Shown piece after piece: positions 29,367-42,400 of a stretch of 64,000 nt of DNA. Every line of letters begins with the position of its first letter. The stretch's first letter is position 1. The notes below the pieces were generated by a model. That model was not told the DNA's origin and ran no database searches. It saw nothing but the letters and a program-made list of their open reading frames with translations. A program made the position numbers and the translations under genes. Source of the DNA: Strongylocentrotus droebachiensis (taxonomy: Eukaryota; Echinodermata; Echinoidea; Camarodonta; Strongylocentrotidae); contig JAVYIG010000166.1 of NCBI GenBank assembly GCA_035222895.1, positions 124,001 to 188,000 of the forward strand. Direction: 5' to 3'.

Positions 29367-30579
29367 TTAATAGAAATATGTAATTGATACAAACAGTAAT
29401 ACAATATTTTTTTTTATAGATTATAGAAATGTACTATCCATAGAAAATGTGTTTGCTTGTGTGTTTTCAAATTAAATACATTGTTTTCCCTTGAATTTAA
29501 ATCTTTGTGCAAATTCTAATGTGATTCTCTGTCTATGTTCAGGTGATTGCAAATAAGTATTGCTCTCCCGTGAAAATGAGTTTTCTTTACAATCGGTAGA
29601 AAACTTGCTTGATCCTGTAAGCTTTCGCTGGAGGTGCCTCAAGCTTCAGAACTATAGGCCTGTTTTCATCAGCTCGAGATTGCCGAATATCCCGCTATTT
29701 CAACTATCCCGATCGCAAATTATCCAGTTAATTTGCGTCTTCATCATCCCGAAGTTGCAATTGGCGGGATATTTGGTCAAGATAATCAAGATAATCATCC
29801 CAAGATATCTTGGGCTAGTATGCAAAATATCCTGCTATTTGGCAAAATATCCAGCTATTTGTCCGGTGCATCTTCACCAGCCTGAAGACTCGCACTAGCA
29901 CAAACGCTGAGCAAAATATCTTGAGCTAATTTCCCGAGCTCGAGTATCAATTTTCGAGGTCGAGTCTCGAGCTCATGAAGACGCGATTCAGAACTTCATG
30001 ATTATTTCCAAAATCAGAAATAGCGGGCTATTTGGCAATCTCGAGCTGATGAAAACACGATTTGTAACTTCAGGATTAGTTCCCAAATCAGAAATAGCGG
30101 GCTATGTGTTATTCTCATAGAAAGGCCTGATTAAGGCAAATATCTTGATTTAAAAAAAAAACATAGCTTTGGCAACTATTTTATTAACCTGATGGTTTTT
30201 ATGGAAAAAGATTGAGCTTTCATTGTTTGTAAATTTTGGTCTTATCTTGAACGTCAAAATGTTTTAGCCGATGAGCTGGAATTTGCAAGGCAGCTGGTAG
30301 TGTAGTAGTGTAAACTTTTTAGAAAAGTTGACAATGAAATGTGTGTTTTTGTACAATTGTGTCTGAGGTTATGAATCAAAAATAAATCAAGATGCAGAAT
30401 CAAAGTTACAGAATTGGTGGAAGTGTGTTTACTCTTTTCTGCATCGTACTTGTTCTTTACTTTGATTATCTTTCATAAATGATATTAGCATTCATTATTG
30501 GATATGTAATGTTAACATATTTCTGTACTAGATTGTGATAATTATGACATATTATTTGTTGTATTTAAGTAGTCATTAA

Positions 30580-30776
30580 AGGCACACTGTCCTACTTGTA
30601 GCTACTTGCTCCCTCTATATAGAAAACTTCCCAAATCGGTGCCTGTTGGTCCCCCATGATCCTCTTTTTCTTATGTTAAATGACAGCTGAGTTAATGAGA
30701 TAGCCACCTGTCACAGTGACCTCGATGGCTCGCTGTGTGGTCTAATCCCTTCTAGCTGCAGTAGTAACGCCTACCT
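30580..30776. mobile_element. 197-bp TTAA MITE, copy 2
   Basis: Same length and ends as the copy at 29170, flanked by TTAA at 30576-30579 and 30777-30780. Flanking sequences differ, so it is a separate insertion and not a segmental duplication. Confidence 0.9.
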
Positions 30777-31639
30777 TTAAAGTTTAAGGAATCAATCGTC
30801 TATTAATTTGTGAGTTTTTGTAAATGCCACTATTATCACAAAGTAGAATTGAAAGTTGAAAATTCATTAGCATACAATTGTGTTTTGCTTTTGTTGTATT
30901 TACCTTGTTATGCACATAGAGACTCATCCTATTATTCGCTATATAAATTAATCTTTCTTCTTCTTATTCCACAGCGACTTTACTCCTCAAGTATTATTAA
31001 CCCCAGTTTAGCATGCCTTTTATACCACCTCTGCCGGGATCTGTCCTTGTTAATTTATGATTAAGTAAGTAATTGAAATGTAATGCGAGGTATGCTCAGG
31101 TTTGGGCATTTCACATTGAACTATGTTTAGATTACCGGTATGTTTCTTCTCTTCACAACTGAATTTAGACCATCATCCTGTGATTTTGATAAACAATTTT
31201 TGTTAATTCTTCAAAGATTAAGTTTAATGAAAATAGTGATGTCCCAATAATGGAGAAGAATAAATTCTTGGTTTATTGACACCCAATCTTGATTAAATAT
31301 TTTCAATGAATATCACAAACAAATAAAACAAAACACCACTGTCATTGCTCTTTTTGCATGTTTTATTACCATGGATCCTGAGCTAATATATATATAAATA
31401 TATACATTCATAAAAAGTACTAAAACATGTTCTCTCTTTGAGCATGGCGAAAAAAATTCCCCAAACAAAAATCTAAGAAAGAAGCTCAGCAGCTAATGTG
31501 TTGCCATGCTTAGAACTGAGAATATTTGGAAAGTTGAATGTAAAACATTGAGTCAAGTTTGGAAATAACTTTTCCGAACAAGAAAAGAATAATGGTGGGA
31601 TATCAATTATAAGGTACATGTAAATAGTAAGGGGAGTGA

Positions 31640-31815
31640 CTCTGAGAGTTAGAGAAGTAGGCATGTAGACAGAATGGCAGATACAAATGGAAAGAAAGAG
31701 AAAGTGGAGTAGAAAGAGAGAGATATATTGGTAGAGAAGAACAAAGAGAGAGAGAGAGAAAGTGGTAGAGGTAAAGAAAGAGAGAGAGAGAGACAGAGGA
31801 AGAGAAAGAGAATAT
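31640..31815. repeat. GA-rich microsatellite
   Basis: Long imperfect (GA)n/(AGAA)n tracts. Similar tracts lie at about 36098-36140 and 36240-36380 in the introns of the reverse-strand gene. Confidence 0.85.
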
Positions 31816-33233
31816 CCGTATGAATTGAATCTGGAGAAAAAAATCATTGATAAAATCTAGAATGACAAGTTTTCAAATATCTTAAAAACTATGAAAGGGG
31901 AAATAACAATCTGAACTCAAAACAAGTCAACAAAAAATCTTTTTATAAATCAGAACTTAAAGTAAAAAAACTGAACATTTGATTTAGGCTGAGGGACAAT
32001 AGGGTGCATGTTTTCTTCAGGATTTTTATATCTTAGAAAGATAGCTTGTAAAAAAAAATGATAACTACTTTTATGGAACGTGTTTCAAAAAAGTTTATTT
32101 GCTAAAAACAGATCCAATTTACACCTGTACTTGTAATACCTATTGAAGGCTAAACACTGACTAAGAAAAGTCAATAGATTTTACGGACTGATCTAAAGAT
32201 CACAGCAGGATTTAATTGCAATCCAGTGATTTTTCTTTACTTTCAACAAACTTCTTTAACTCAATCAAATGCAGGTGAAGTAAAAAGTTCAACAAATCAA
32301 TATTTGTTCCCTTTGTCAACATTAGAAAACACACCCTTGTCTAGTACATTTGAAAAAATATCTAATTACAGCATTGTTATTTATAATCTTTGCTCTCATA
32401 ATTTGTTGTTTATTTTGTACATTTACACTGATAAATATGCTTATTTACAAACAGGCATTGCCTCGACATACAAGACCACTCTTGCAAAAGATTTGGTGGA
32501 AAAACAAAACGTGGGTTAGCACGTTTATTTCGACCATAAAACACTCAAATATCAAGTAGAACAACGACCTTCAATGGCAAGAAAAAATATTGAAGGTTGT
32601 TTTTATAGTAAGAAAAAGTAATTGAAAGAATTTGTGCAACTCAATTAGATTAGAACAAATTTAAATGAAGAAATACAACTCAAAGCATGAAAACTCTTTC
32701 AAAACAAAGAAATTATTCTATGAAGTGGAAAATTTGTAATTGCATTCATTTTTCTTCAAAACAGCTCAAGTATGAAACCGCTTAATCAAGTTTTGATTTA
32801 AACAAAAAAGCTATCACAGAATAACAAATTAAGAATTTGTGCAAAAATCACATGGAATTAAAAACAATACGAATTAATAGATAGTAAAATGAAGACGATA
32901 ATCCTTCCATATCAACTCACATGTTACGAAAGTGAAGCTTTTAAAAAAAGACAACATCGTTGTTGTTCTCCTTTTCCATGCTTTTAAGAAAGAAAATGCT
33001 GCTCAAATCTTGATCTTGAACAGCGCCACCTTGAGTCAGGATCGATACAGTCGCGACCCAGTCATCTCTCCTGTCACTCCATGTTGTAAACTTTTAGAAA
33101 GCTTATGAGAAGAAAGCTCTGTAATTAAATTTCAGCTCGCTTTTAAAAAGCAAACTGGAAACAAAACGAATAAAGATCTGATCATAAATGTTCTGATCAT
33201 AAGTCCTTGTCAAATAATCTTCCTTTTGTCTTG

Positions 33234-33446
33234 CTATCGATGCGTCGATCGCGTTGATCGTGTCGACTGGAATCGGAACCACCAGAGCGTCATGGGAAGG
33301 TTTTGACATCCCATGTACGTGACGCGGAGTTCGTGTGGGGTAAGGAAGGGAAGCATATCACAGGGTGCTCCAAAAAGAGTTGTGTTGGCAGCGTTTTGAG
33401 AGCTCTCGTAGAGGATAGGCGTCGAGGAAAGAGTGCCTTCGTAACC
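33234..33446 (-). CDS. Secreted-protein gene, terminal exon
   Basis: Acceptor TCATTTTACAG. It encodes 70 residues (GYEGTLSSTPILYESSQNAA ... CQNLPMTLWWFRFQ) and a basic STRSTRSTHR tail, then TAG at 33236-33234. No membrane anchor follows, which fits a soluble secreted product. Confidence 0.85.
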   Translation of the reverse strand, partial: GYEGTLSSTPILYESSQNAANTTLFGAPCDMLPFLTPHELRVTYMGCQNLPMTLWWFRFQSTRSTRSTHR

Positions 33447-36400
33447 CTGTAAAATGAGAAGAAATTGCAAAAAGAACAAAATTTACCATAAGATTCAAGT
33501 TTTTTTTCAATTCAAAATGCAACAAAAAATTCCTTTTTGTATTCTTTTTTTCTTACATTCTGTGTAAATGTTCATGCTTATAACAAATAAATAATAACAA
33601 TGGTATTGCAATGTGTTTACCGGTAATGGATACTTTGACTTTTCTTTGTGCTCCTGAAAAAGAAAATTTTGAGATATGGCCGTGAAAAAGAATCTGACTA
33701 TGAATTTGAAAAACGTTACGGCTCGACACTCCTGGTGAAGTAGAACGAATCAGACTGGGTGTGCACAAGAAATATTAATACAAATATTAAAGAAGATTTG
33801 AATATTAAGGTCTGATATTTGTCTGATTGCTGATATTTCTGTAGTTTCTAAATGAGACGCAATTGAAATATTCAACATCTGTTAAACTTGCTGCCATATA
33901 TCATTGCATCACATTACGTACAGACTGCTCCAGAGAGACAAGGAAAGAGATCAATACACTTGAAGTGGTTTTTTATAAAGAAACACTATAAAAAAGGGAA
34001 AGAAACACTATAAAAAATGGAAATAAAGTATGAGGTCTTTGATTAATCCCAAGTGGTGACTAAAACGAGTCTGACTAAATTGTACTGATGCAGGACAGAA
34101 GTACGAAGATAAGTTCAATTCCTCACCCTATGGATTTCGTCAACACACAACGTCGTATGATTAGAGTTCATCCATCGATTTGTTAACTCGCTGTTCCATG
34201 AGTACTCCAGACTCCCTCCGCTGGTGAATACCACAACATTCTCATGATGGGGGGTGTCAGACCTAAGTTGAAGAGCGTCTACCAGCCTACCGGAGAAGCT
34301 TTGGTCAGCGATGATGTAGATGTGCCGCGCGTTGCAGTCCGAGGTGTCTTCTAAGAATTCTGAGACCGTGTACTGCTCGTCAACACTTGCCTGTTGGTTT
34401 AATACATAATGAATTATCAATGATTCACATTAAAGAAAAGTTATAGCTTATTTAAGATATGTATTATTAAAACATCAATATTAACCTACTAATAGAATAA
34501 GCAAGGACACCGAAGAGAATTAGTATCATCTACCCAACTACCATATCTTTAGATCTATTATTCAGTTACTGATGGCATATATACTTTTTCATATCTCTTT
34601 TCTCTAACTGTTCCTCTAGAACTAGAAGGTGTTGCACATAGAAGGTGTTGTGGTCCAGTGGATAAGTCTCTGGACTTTGAACCACTAGGAGCTGGGTTCA
34701 AATCCCTATTGCAACGCTAATGTCCTTTAGCAAGATATTAATCTAGAATTGTCACACTCCATCTAGATGAGTAAAATAGGCAGGTATTGAAATGCTCGAG
34801 CGCTGTAATGGCAGCCACGCTAAACGCCAGGGTGATAATAATGGCCGGAGCACCAGGAGAGGCATTGTGCCAGACATGAGCACTATACAGTCAAACCTGT
34901 CTATAGCGACCGCCCAAGTGAAACATGAAAAGTGGCCTTTGTAGACAAGTTCCTTTAGTACATATTTCAATGAGAAACCATTTTCAGGAAAATAAAAAAT
35001 GTGGTCTTTGTAGACAGGTTCCTTTAGTACATGTCTCAATGAGAAACCATTTTCAAGGAAAACAAAAAACAAAAAATGTGGTCTTTGAAGACAGGTGGTC
35101 ACTAAAGCAGGTTTGAATGTACAAGACTTCAATATTATTCTTATTATTATCAAAACATATTCAACAGCTTGTAGACATATCACTCACGATGCCATCTTGG
35201 TTGGTATCCCAGAGAAGCATCGTCCCATCTGCTAGGGTGGGACTATTAAGATAGATGACGAGGCTCTCTACACAGTACGGCGTTCTACAGAGTGTACTCA
35301 GATGGCTCTGGATCGCCATTTTGTGTGTTGCAGGGTAGGTGTGTCTAGATCCTTCTTCATCAATACCTTCTGTTGGAAGACAGAAATAAATGAATAAACA
35401 TTTCATTTATTTGCTTCGTTTACTACTGATACAAATGTGAATTATTACAGCTACATGTATAAAGACCTTGGGTAAAAACCAATTTATTCTTCTAGAGGTC
35501 TGGAGTGCCATAGTCTTAACTATTTTTTTTTTTTTTTTTTTTTTTTTTGGGGGGGGGGGGATTTGGACCCCTGTTAGTGTAGGGCCCAGAGAAAATAGGT
35601 CAAGAAGAGGTGTTGACGGAACACTCTATTTCACAATAACATTTTACAGCTCATAAACTTTTGTCAAATGAAGGTAGTTTCAGTGTTTAAGGATATTCTG
35701 ATAGCTAATCAAATATCAAGAGATTTGAGGAAATGCGAAAATATAGACATTTAAGAAAAAAGAAAAAACGCAATTTCATCTGATGTTGCTTACCTAATAC
35801 ACTGCTGGTATCAGCAAAAAATGTTTTGATGTTTGGTCTTCTGAATCCGTTTTTCCTGAGGACAGAATACATGTCTCGTACATTGTCTGCCGATGACTGG
35901 AGACTGGTCTGTCTGTTCCAGCCCCCTGAGATGAGTACTGCTTGATCACAGATCTCGTAGACCTTACATCTTGCTTTAACCTGTATAGAGAGGGAGAGAA
36001 AGAGGGGAAGAAGTTCTTTTTACTAATGGACTGAATGAACAAGGAGTTATGGGCACTGGCCTATATTCAGTTTTCCCTGAATCAAGATCCTCAGAGATGA
36101 AGAAAGAGAGAGAGGGAGAGAGAAAGAGAGAGAGAGAGGGGGGGTGGGATAGCTCACATCCTGTATATTTTACATATTGCTTTTAACTTTTAATTGGTGA
36201 GGGAGAGAAGAAGGATACCAGTATAGATTCTTCCTATGGGAGATAGAGAGAAAGAGAAAGAGAGAGGAAAGGGCGAGAAAGGGGAGGGGAGCAATGGAAA
36301 GAGATTTGGAGAGGGAGAAGGAGAAAACAGATACATAGGTAGATGTTTAGAGGTAAAGAGAGAGAAAGAGAGAGAAAAATTTTAAAATACACTTTTATGA

Positions 36401-39400
36401 AAGGGATCAAAGAGAGGGCATGATGGTTGGTCATGGTCTAATACCAAAAAACACCCACTGAATGCCAAAATCATTGTCAAATACATTTATGAAATGGACC
36501 GTAATTTCCAAATTTATCATCAATACCAGGAAATGTTTGAGAAGAGATGAGGTTCAATCATTTTTATTCATGTTCCATTTACCCCCTTCCCCTTTTTCTT
36601 TCTTTCTTGTTTCCTTTCTTTCTTTTTTTCCATTGTATTCCTTTTTTGCCAGATGATAGAGGAGGGTGTACACTCTAGTGCCTCCATAGAAACACAACGA
36701 ATTCTCGTCACAGATATCTTCCTAATCACAGTAACATTTTACCTTCAAAGATGGCACTTCACATCGCCTTGTGTTCTTATTGAGCTCACAGTTTGTTGAG
36801 TAGTTGGCTGCATCACTGCGATATGTTGGGCAAGCCCCGAATCCTAGAATAGCGTCGTCTCGACACACAAGATGCTGCTCTCTTGTCTGTATAATGCAAA
36901 GAAATTTAGAAGGAAAGAAAAGAATCCAGAGTAAATAATCCACATTCTGCTAAAGATCATCACTTCAACAACTGTCAAAAATGTTGGGTAAAATATTGCC
37001 CAACAATGAGGGGAATTAAGTGCATGTATCCAATCAAATTTTTGGCAAATGCCCAACTCAGTTAATTTCTTCTTTCATTCTTTTGTTTTGCTCACTGAAT
37101 AAGTAGTAAAGCGATCCGTTTTTTGTTCAAAACATTACTCAAGTCGGACTACCAATAATTGCCTAAATTTAGCTGGTCGGTCACATATTAATTACCCTCA
37201 TGTTCAGTAATTTTTACTCATTCTTACTTTTAACAATATACCTCAAGCATTAGCAGAAAGAACAACATTTACAAACAACTTCTGTCCATTTATGTTTCGT
37301 GAGCAAATATCCGAAGACAGTATTAGATGTCACAACTCTGACAATTTCAAAATTATTGTTATACTTGATGATAGCAAATTTGAATTTCACAAACTATTTA
37401 TATCTTCACTGAAAACATTTTAAGTATAAGAGGAGTATATACAAGGACAGAGTCCAAACAACATTTTGTTTACACGACCTTTAATTTTTTGAAATATCGT
37501 GTAAGGAAACCCTTTGATGTGGATTAATATATTCCATTACAAAGTGTTTCTTAATATTCATCACATTGAACAGAATTCAAATGATCTTTAAATAGAAAAT
37601 AAAATGTTGAACTACCCTCCAGGGAAACCAAAATATGGCACAATATCCTCCAATATAAACTGTGAACTTTCGCTCAACCTATCGCTTTCTAAAAACATTT
37701 ACCGCATCACCCAGAAAAACTTGTCGGAAGGAGAATATTGTGTATGTATGTATGCATGGGAACAACTCGTAGCCAGAAATTGCATTCCAAATTTAAAATG
37801 ATACCTAAATAATTGAGGCAGTTCGGCAGAAATAACCCCCAGATCTCTCGGCTTCTTGTACGAGCCCAGCTTTGACGGCTCGTCGGCGGAAAACATCAAA
37901 GGCGCGCAGAAAATGTTTCATAGGGGGCATAAAATTACCAGTTTGTATGTGAGATGGACATAAACACGTTCGTGAGCAGACGACAGGACCGTTTCGCGTT
38001 TGTTTTACGAGGTAGCATTTAGATAGATGGGACTATTGGCGTGCTATTAAGAGATCGCTATTTAGCGCTAAATGTTGTTTGATTTCGCCCGAATCAGACC
38101 AAAAATAAAGGACCGAAAAGATCGGAATATAAATAGAGAGATCATGCAGTTCCGTGGTATGCGGGTGATGGAAGCGCGAGATAGCTCCGATGGAATCTCT
38201 TTTTTTAATTTCACAGTTCGACGAATAGATGCACCTGATTTGACAAAATAAAGTTTTACAACTTCGGAAGAAATCTTTCTTTTTATGGGCAATTCCGATG
38301 AACATAACAAACCCTATTTGACTTTAAAGTCTCCAAACTATGTTGAAAAGAAATACAAGTATATTTATGATGGAGAAGGATTCAGTTGAAATGCATTACG
38401 TCTCAAACCAATACAATGGCAGAGCGTACTTCCAGGCGAAACAAAAAATACATCCATTTCCAATAGATGTATAAATGCTATTCTGACATTTGATAAAAAG
38501 GCGCCTTTCAATGGGAAGAAAGAGACTATAGAATTCGTAACAGTTGGCTTTTTGTGTCTTTGATAGAGGAGAATAATAGAGGTTAAACAGCCCCTTTTCC
38601 TAACACCCTTTAAAGTGCGTGGAGCGCTAACGTAGCTATTAGAATAGCTGTATGTCGAGTCGGCCTATTGGTAGGAGAAACATCAAAGAGCGAGCCGACA
38701 GTCTCGGCGGTTCGTTCTCTTTGATCTCTGCTCACCGCTGTTTTGTTACTTCGCTTTCCTCTTCTGCTATTTAAACTGCCCTTTCTTTACAATATCCATG
38801 CTCAATTGATTCGGGACAATACAGAATTGCATTACTACTATTCACATTGAAGCAATGAACAAATGCGATCCGGCCTGCGCCCCATTATTTTCGCAATTTT
38901 CTGCAGGGAAACACAGAGAACAATGCGAGGGAGGACAAGAAGAGAACGATAGAAGATGTCGGTGAGTGTATATACCGCTATCAGTTCATGCCCTGAATGC
39001 AAAAATTGATCTCGAAGCTGGATACCAACACCCAGGGACACTCCCTAACCCTCTGGGTATTAATCCAAAAGATCATGAAACTATTGGCGTTTTTTTCTTC
39101 TTCAAAGAGACCTTGACACTTATCGACCCTCGCCTCAAACGCAAGACCTGTCAATTTTCCCAACTTCAAGAAACTCGTGCTTGATTCGTGAAAGAGTCAA
39201 TCTTTAATAAATAGATGAACCCCAAGGACAGAACTCAATGTCTTTCTCAGAAGCACGCCGACATTAAAAATCCAATTAAATATTTAAATGTGTAATAAGG
39301 AATTTAAGCAGCCTTGAAGTGTGCCGAAACCTTCTCCGACTATTATTATTTCTTACACGACCTTCCCTAACTCCACCCCACCCTGAGTTTCATTAAGCCC

Positions 39401-42400
39401 ATTTCATTTTCTTTACGAGTAGACTTCTGAAGATATCAATGTTTAATATAATTTTACAACTTAAATGAAATAACACTTCGTCAATTAATTGAAGCAATTA
39501 TAGCATGATTGTGTTCCTTTTCATAAATTATACCGGTTCCGCATGTGTAAACGGAAAACTGGAATAAACTTTGAAGTACAACGTATATAAAGACCAATGA
39601 TGGACCATTCGTGGCTCCTTTTCATGAAATGACATCCATTTGCAGATGTTATTAACCCCCAACACAACCAAACAAACTAAAAATATTAGCCAAGAAAAAT
39701 ACATAATACAACATGTAAAGGGGGGAAGATACAGGGAGAAAAAAGATATCAAAATATCTCAGGAAGATGCGGCAGATTACTTAATTATTTTGTAACGGAA
39801 ATTTTGCGATAATTCTCAGTTTCTCACGAGATATGGAATCGTCTCATCTCAAAGTTTTCCCACGACGTTTTAATTGTTACCTGTGATATCACTTCGATCA
39901 CCTGCAAATATCTTCACAATATTTTGGCGGGGCCCTTTGAAAGAATACCTGAAACATATCTCTTCACTCTTTATTACTCTGTGACAATACCTATAACGTC
40001 ATACCATTTATACCAGGTGGCGGGGTCCTTTGAATTAATACCTGAAAATGATTATCTCTTTCCTCCTTTTTTTTAATTCCTGCGATCATGATCATACATG
40101 TGACACTGGCGGTGCTTTTTAAAAGAATACCTGAAAACATATCTCTTTACTACAATTCCACAATGATATTTAAGATTTCGAGATACTTGGCGGAACTCTT
40201 TCCATCAGTACCTGAAAAGAATTTCGTATCTCTTTCCTCTTTCTTTTAAAACTCGTGATCATATACCTGTGACCCAAAACATATATTTACTTGTTCAACT
40301 CCATAATCATACCTACTCAATTATGTCCTATCGTTTTGCGGATCCTTTGAATAAACGACTGAAAATAACAAGTAACTATGCATTCTTTGTACCTCCAAGA
40401 TCATGATCATACCTGTGCATTTTCATATTTTGTAGGATACTTTGAACAATACGTGAGAAACTTTAAAACCATATCCGTGATTCATTTCGTAATCATTCGC
40501 TGGGGACATTGAACCAATACCTGAACACGTCTCTTTGTATTTGTGTTCAGTCCACGTTCTTACCTTTGGTTTTGGAATCAGTTAGCGGGATCCTTTTAAA
40601 TCAATACCTGAATATAGTCTCTTCACCCTTCGTAGCCCTAAGATTGTGATCACATTTGTAACTTTTAGACAAGAGTAAGGCGGGGCTATTTGAATCAATG
40701 CCTGAAAACATATCTCTCTTTATTCTTCCAACTCTATCATGATATCATCACACCTACGACTTCCTAAACATTTAATCAGTACCTGAGACATAATTATATA
40801 TCTCTTTACTCATCATAGCTCCTCATCATACATGCAACCTCTTAAACTTTGGCGGAACCTTTGAATCAAAGCAAAACTCCTCTTTGATTCACATGTGACT
40901 TCCAAGCATTTGTCGTAACCATATTAATCAAAACTTCCACACCTGTAGATTTATGTTGGTAAAAATACAATTCAAACCAAGTGGGGATAAAGACCATACA
41001 TCATTGAGTCGAGTAATGTAGATGATAATTTAGATCCCCTTGTATTTGGTATCATCAAGTGGAAAGGATAATTCCAATTAGATCATAATTACAAAACCGT
41101 GTCGATAACCGCTTGATAATGAAAGAAGCAGAATTATAAATGTAACAAAACTTAATCATAATGGTTGTGTGTCTAAAAATATTTCAGGTTGATTCTAAAA
41201 GCCAAATTTAATTGCGTTTCATTATGGGAAATGATCCTTGTAAAAGAGAAAATATTAGGAAGATGTGAAATTTGTGCGAGCATTTTTTGTTCGGTGTGAT
41301 ATATATATTCAATGTAAAAGAGGTGTTATTGATTGATAAAGTATATGTTTTTTGTTTGTTCGGTGTGATATATATATTCAATGTAAAAGAGGTGTAATTG
41401 ATTTATAAAGTATATATGTAATTCCTACATAACTGAGGGAAAACTATTTTGTTTCCTTGCGACCCACCATACAGAATATAATGCTATTAATACACGCATA
41501 TAGAACCCCTGTCTCGAGACCTCTGTACACGTCTATTTGTATTATTCAATCAACAATGTTGTTGTTTGTTTACTCCACTATCTTGTTTACAAACAAAACT
41601 ATTCCACATCCACAATATCCCACTCCTGCCGCCATTGTAGAAATTCTAAGAAGGCCAGACTGTAAAATTCATAGTTCGCCTAAAAGACTGTTTTGACCGG
41701 CACTCTATCAAACGGAGTTCTGCACAGAACACATAGAAGTAGGTCATAAACCTAGTCAATCTTTAAACACAGTTTTGTATCAACTCTAAAGAAGAGCTTT
41801 AAACTTAAAGTAACTGTCATGACTCAGATAGTGACTTTGAATGTAAATATCGGCTCGTATTGAAACCAGAGGTCTTAGAAAACCTTTCGAACAAAAAGCA
41901 AGTAGCATTTATAAACTAAAGGGAGGTGTGAATTAGCTATAACGCGCGCAAGTCTTTTGAAAATGGGATTAACTTGGGGGTCCATGGAACTTTGATCGAC
42001 TTGAATTGAGTGGATTAGTGAGAAACATAAAAACATTACGGTTCCTTCTTCTTGAAGAAAGACGACATAAAGTGGGTTTTAAAGCATATAGGATATGTGT
42101 GATGTTACGTCTCGTTTCAATCTCGTTATTAGGTTTATATAGCATAGAAACCTGGTGGTATTTAGTCCATAAACCCAATGCAATGAAGTTGGAAATCTAA
42201 TTTAGAGCTTGGCTGATTTGGCCGAGTTTGAAAGCTTCACAATCATGTTTTAAGAGCCGCATACGAATAAGAAGGAGAATATTCTCCACGCAGAATTTGA
42301 TATTCAATGGCATACTAAAGCCGAAATCGGGTGTAGACCTACCTAGTAATTTTTGTGGGGTGTCGAGTTATACATGTATAACATGGAAATGCATGTACCT

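Larger units (their letters stand above)
25911..33233. other. Region between the two convergent genes
   Basis: It probably contains both 3' UTRs, but no polyadenylation site can be fixed by eye. Recognised contents are the MITEs at 26935, 27460, 29170 and 30580 and a GA-rich microsatellite at about 31640-31815. I see no supported coding sequence; open frames are short and without recognisable motifs. Confidence 0.55.
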
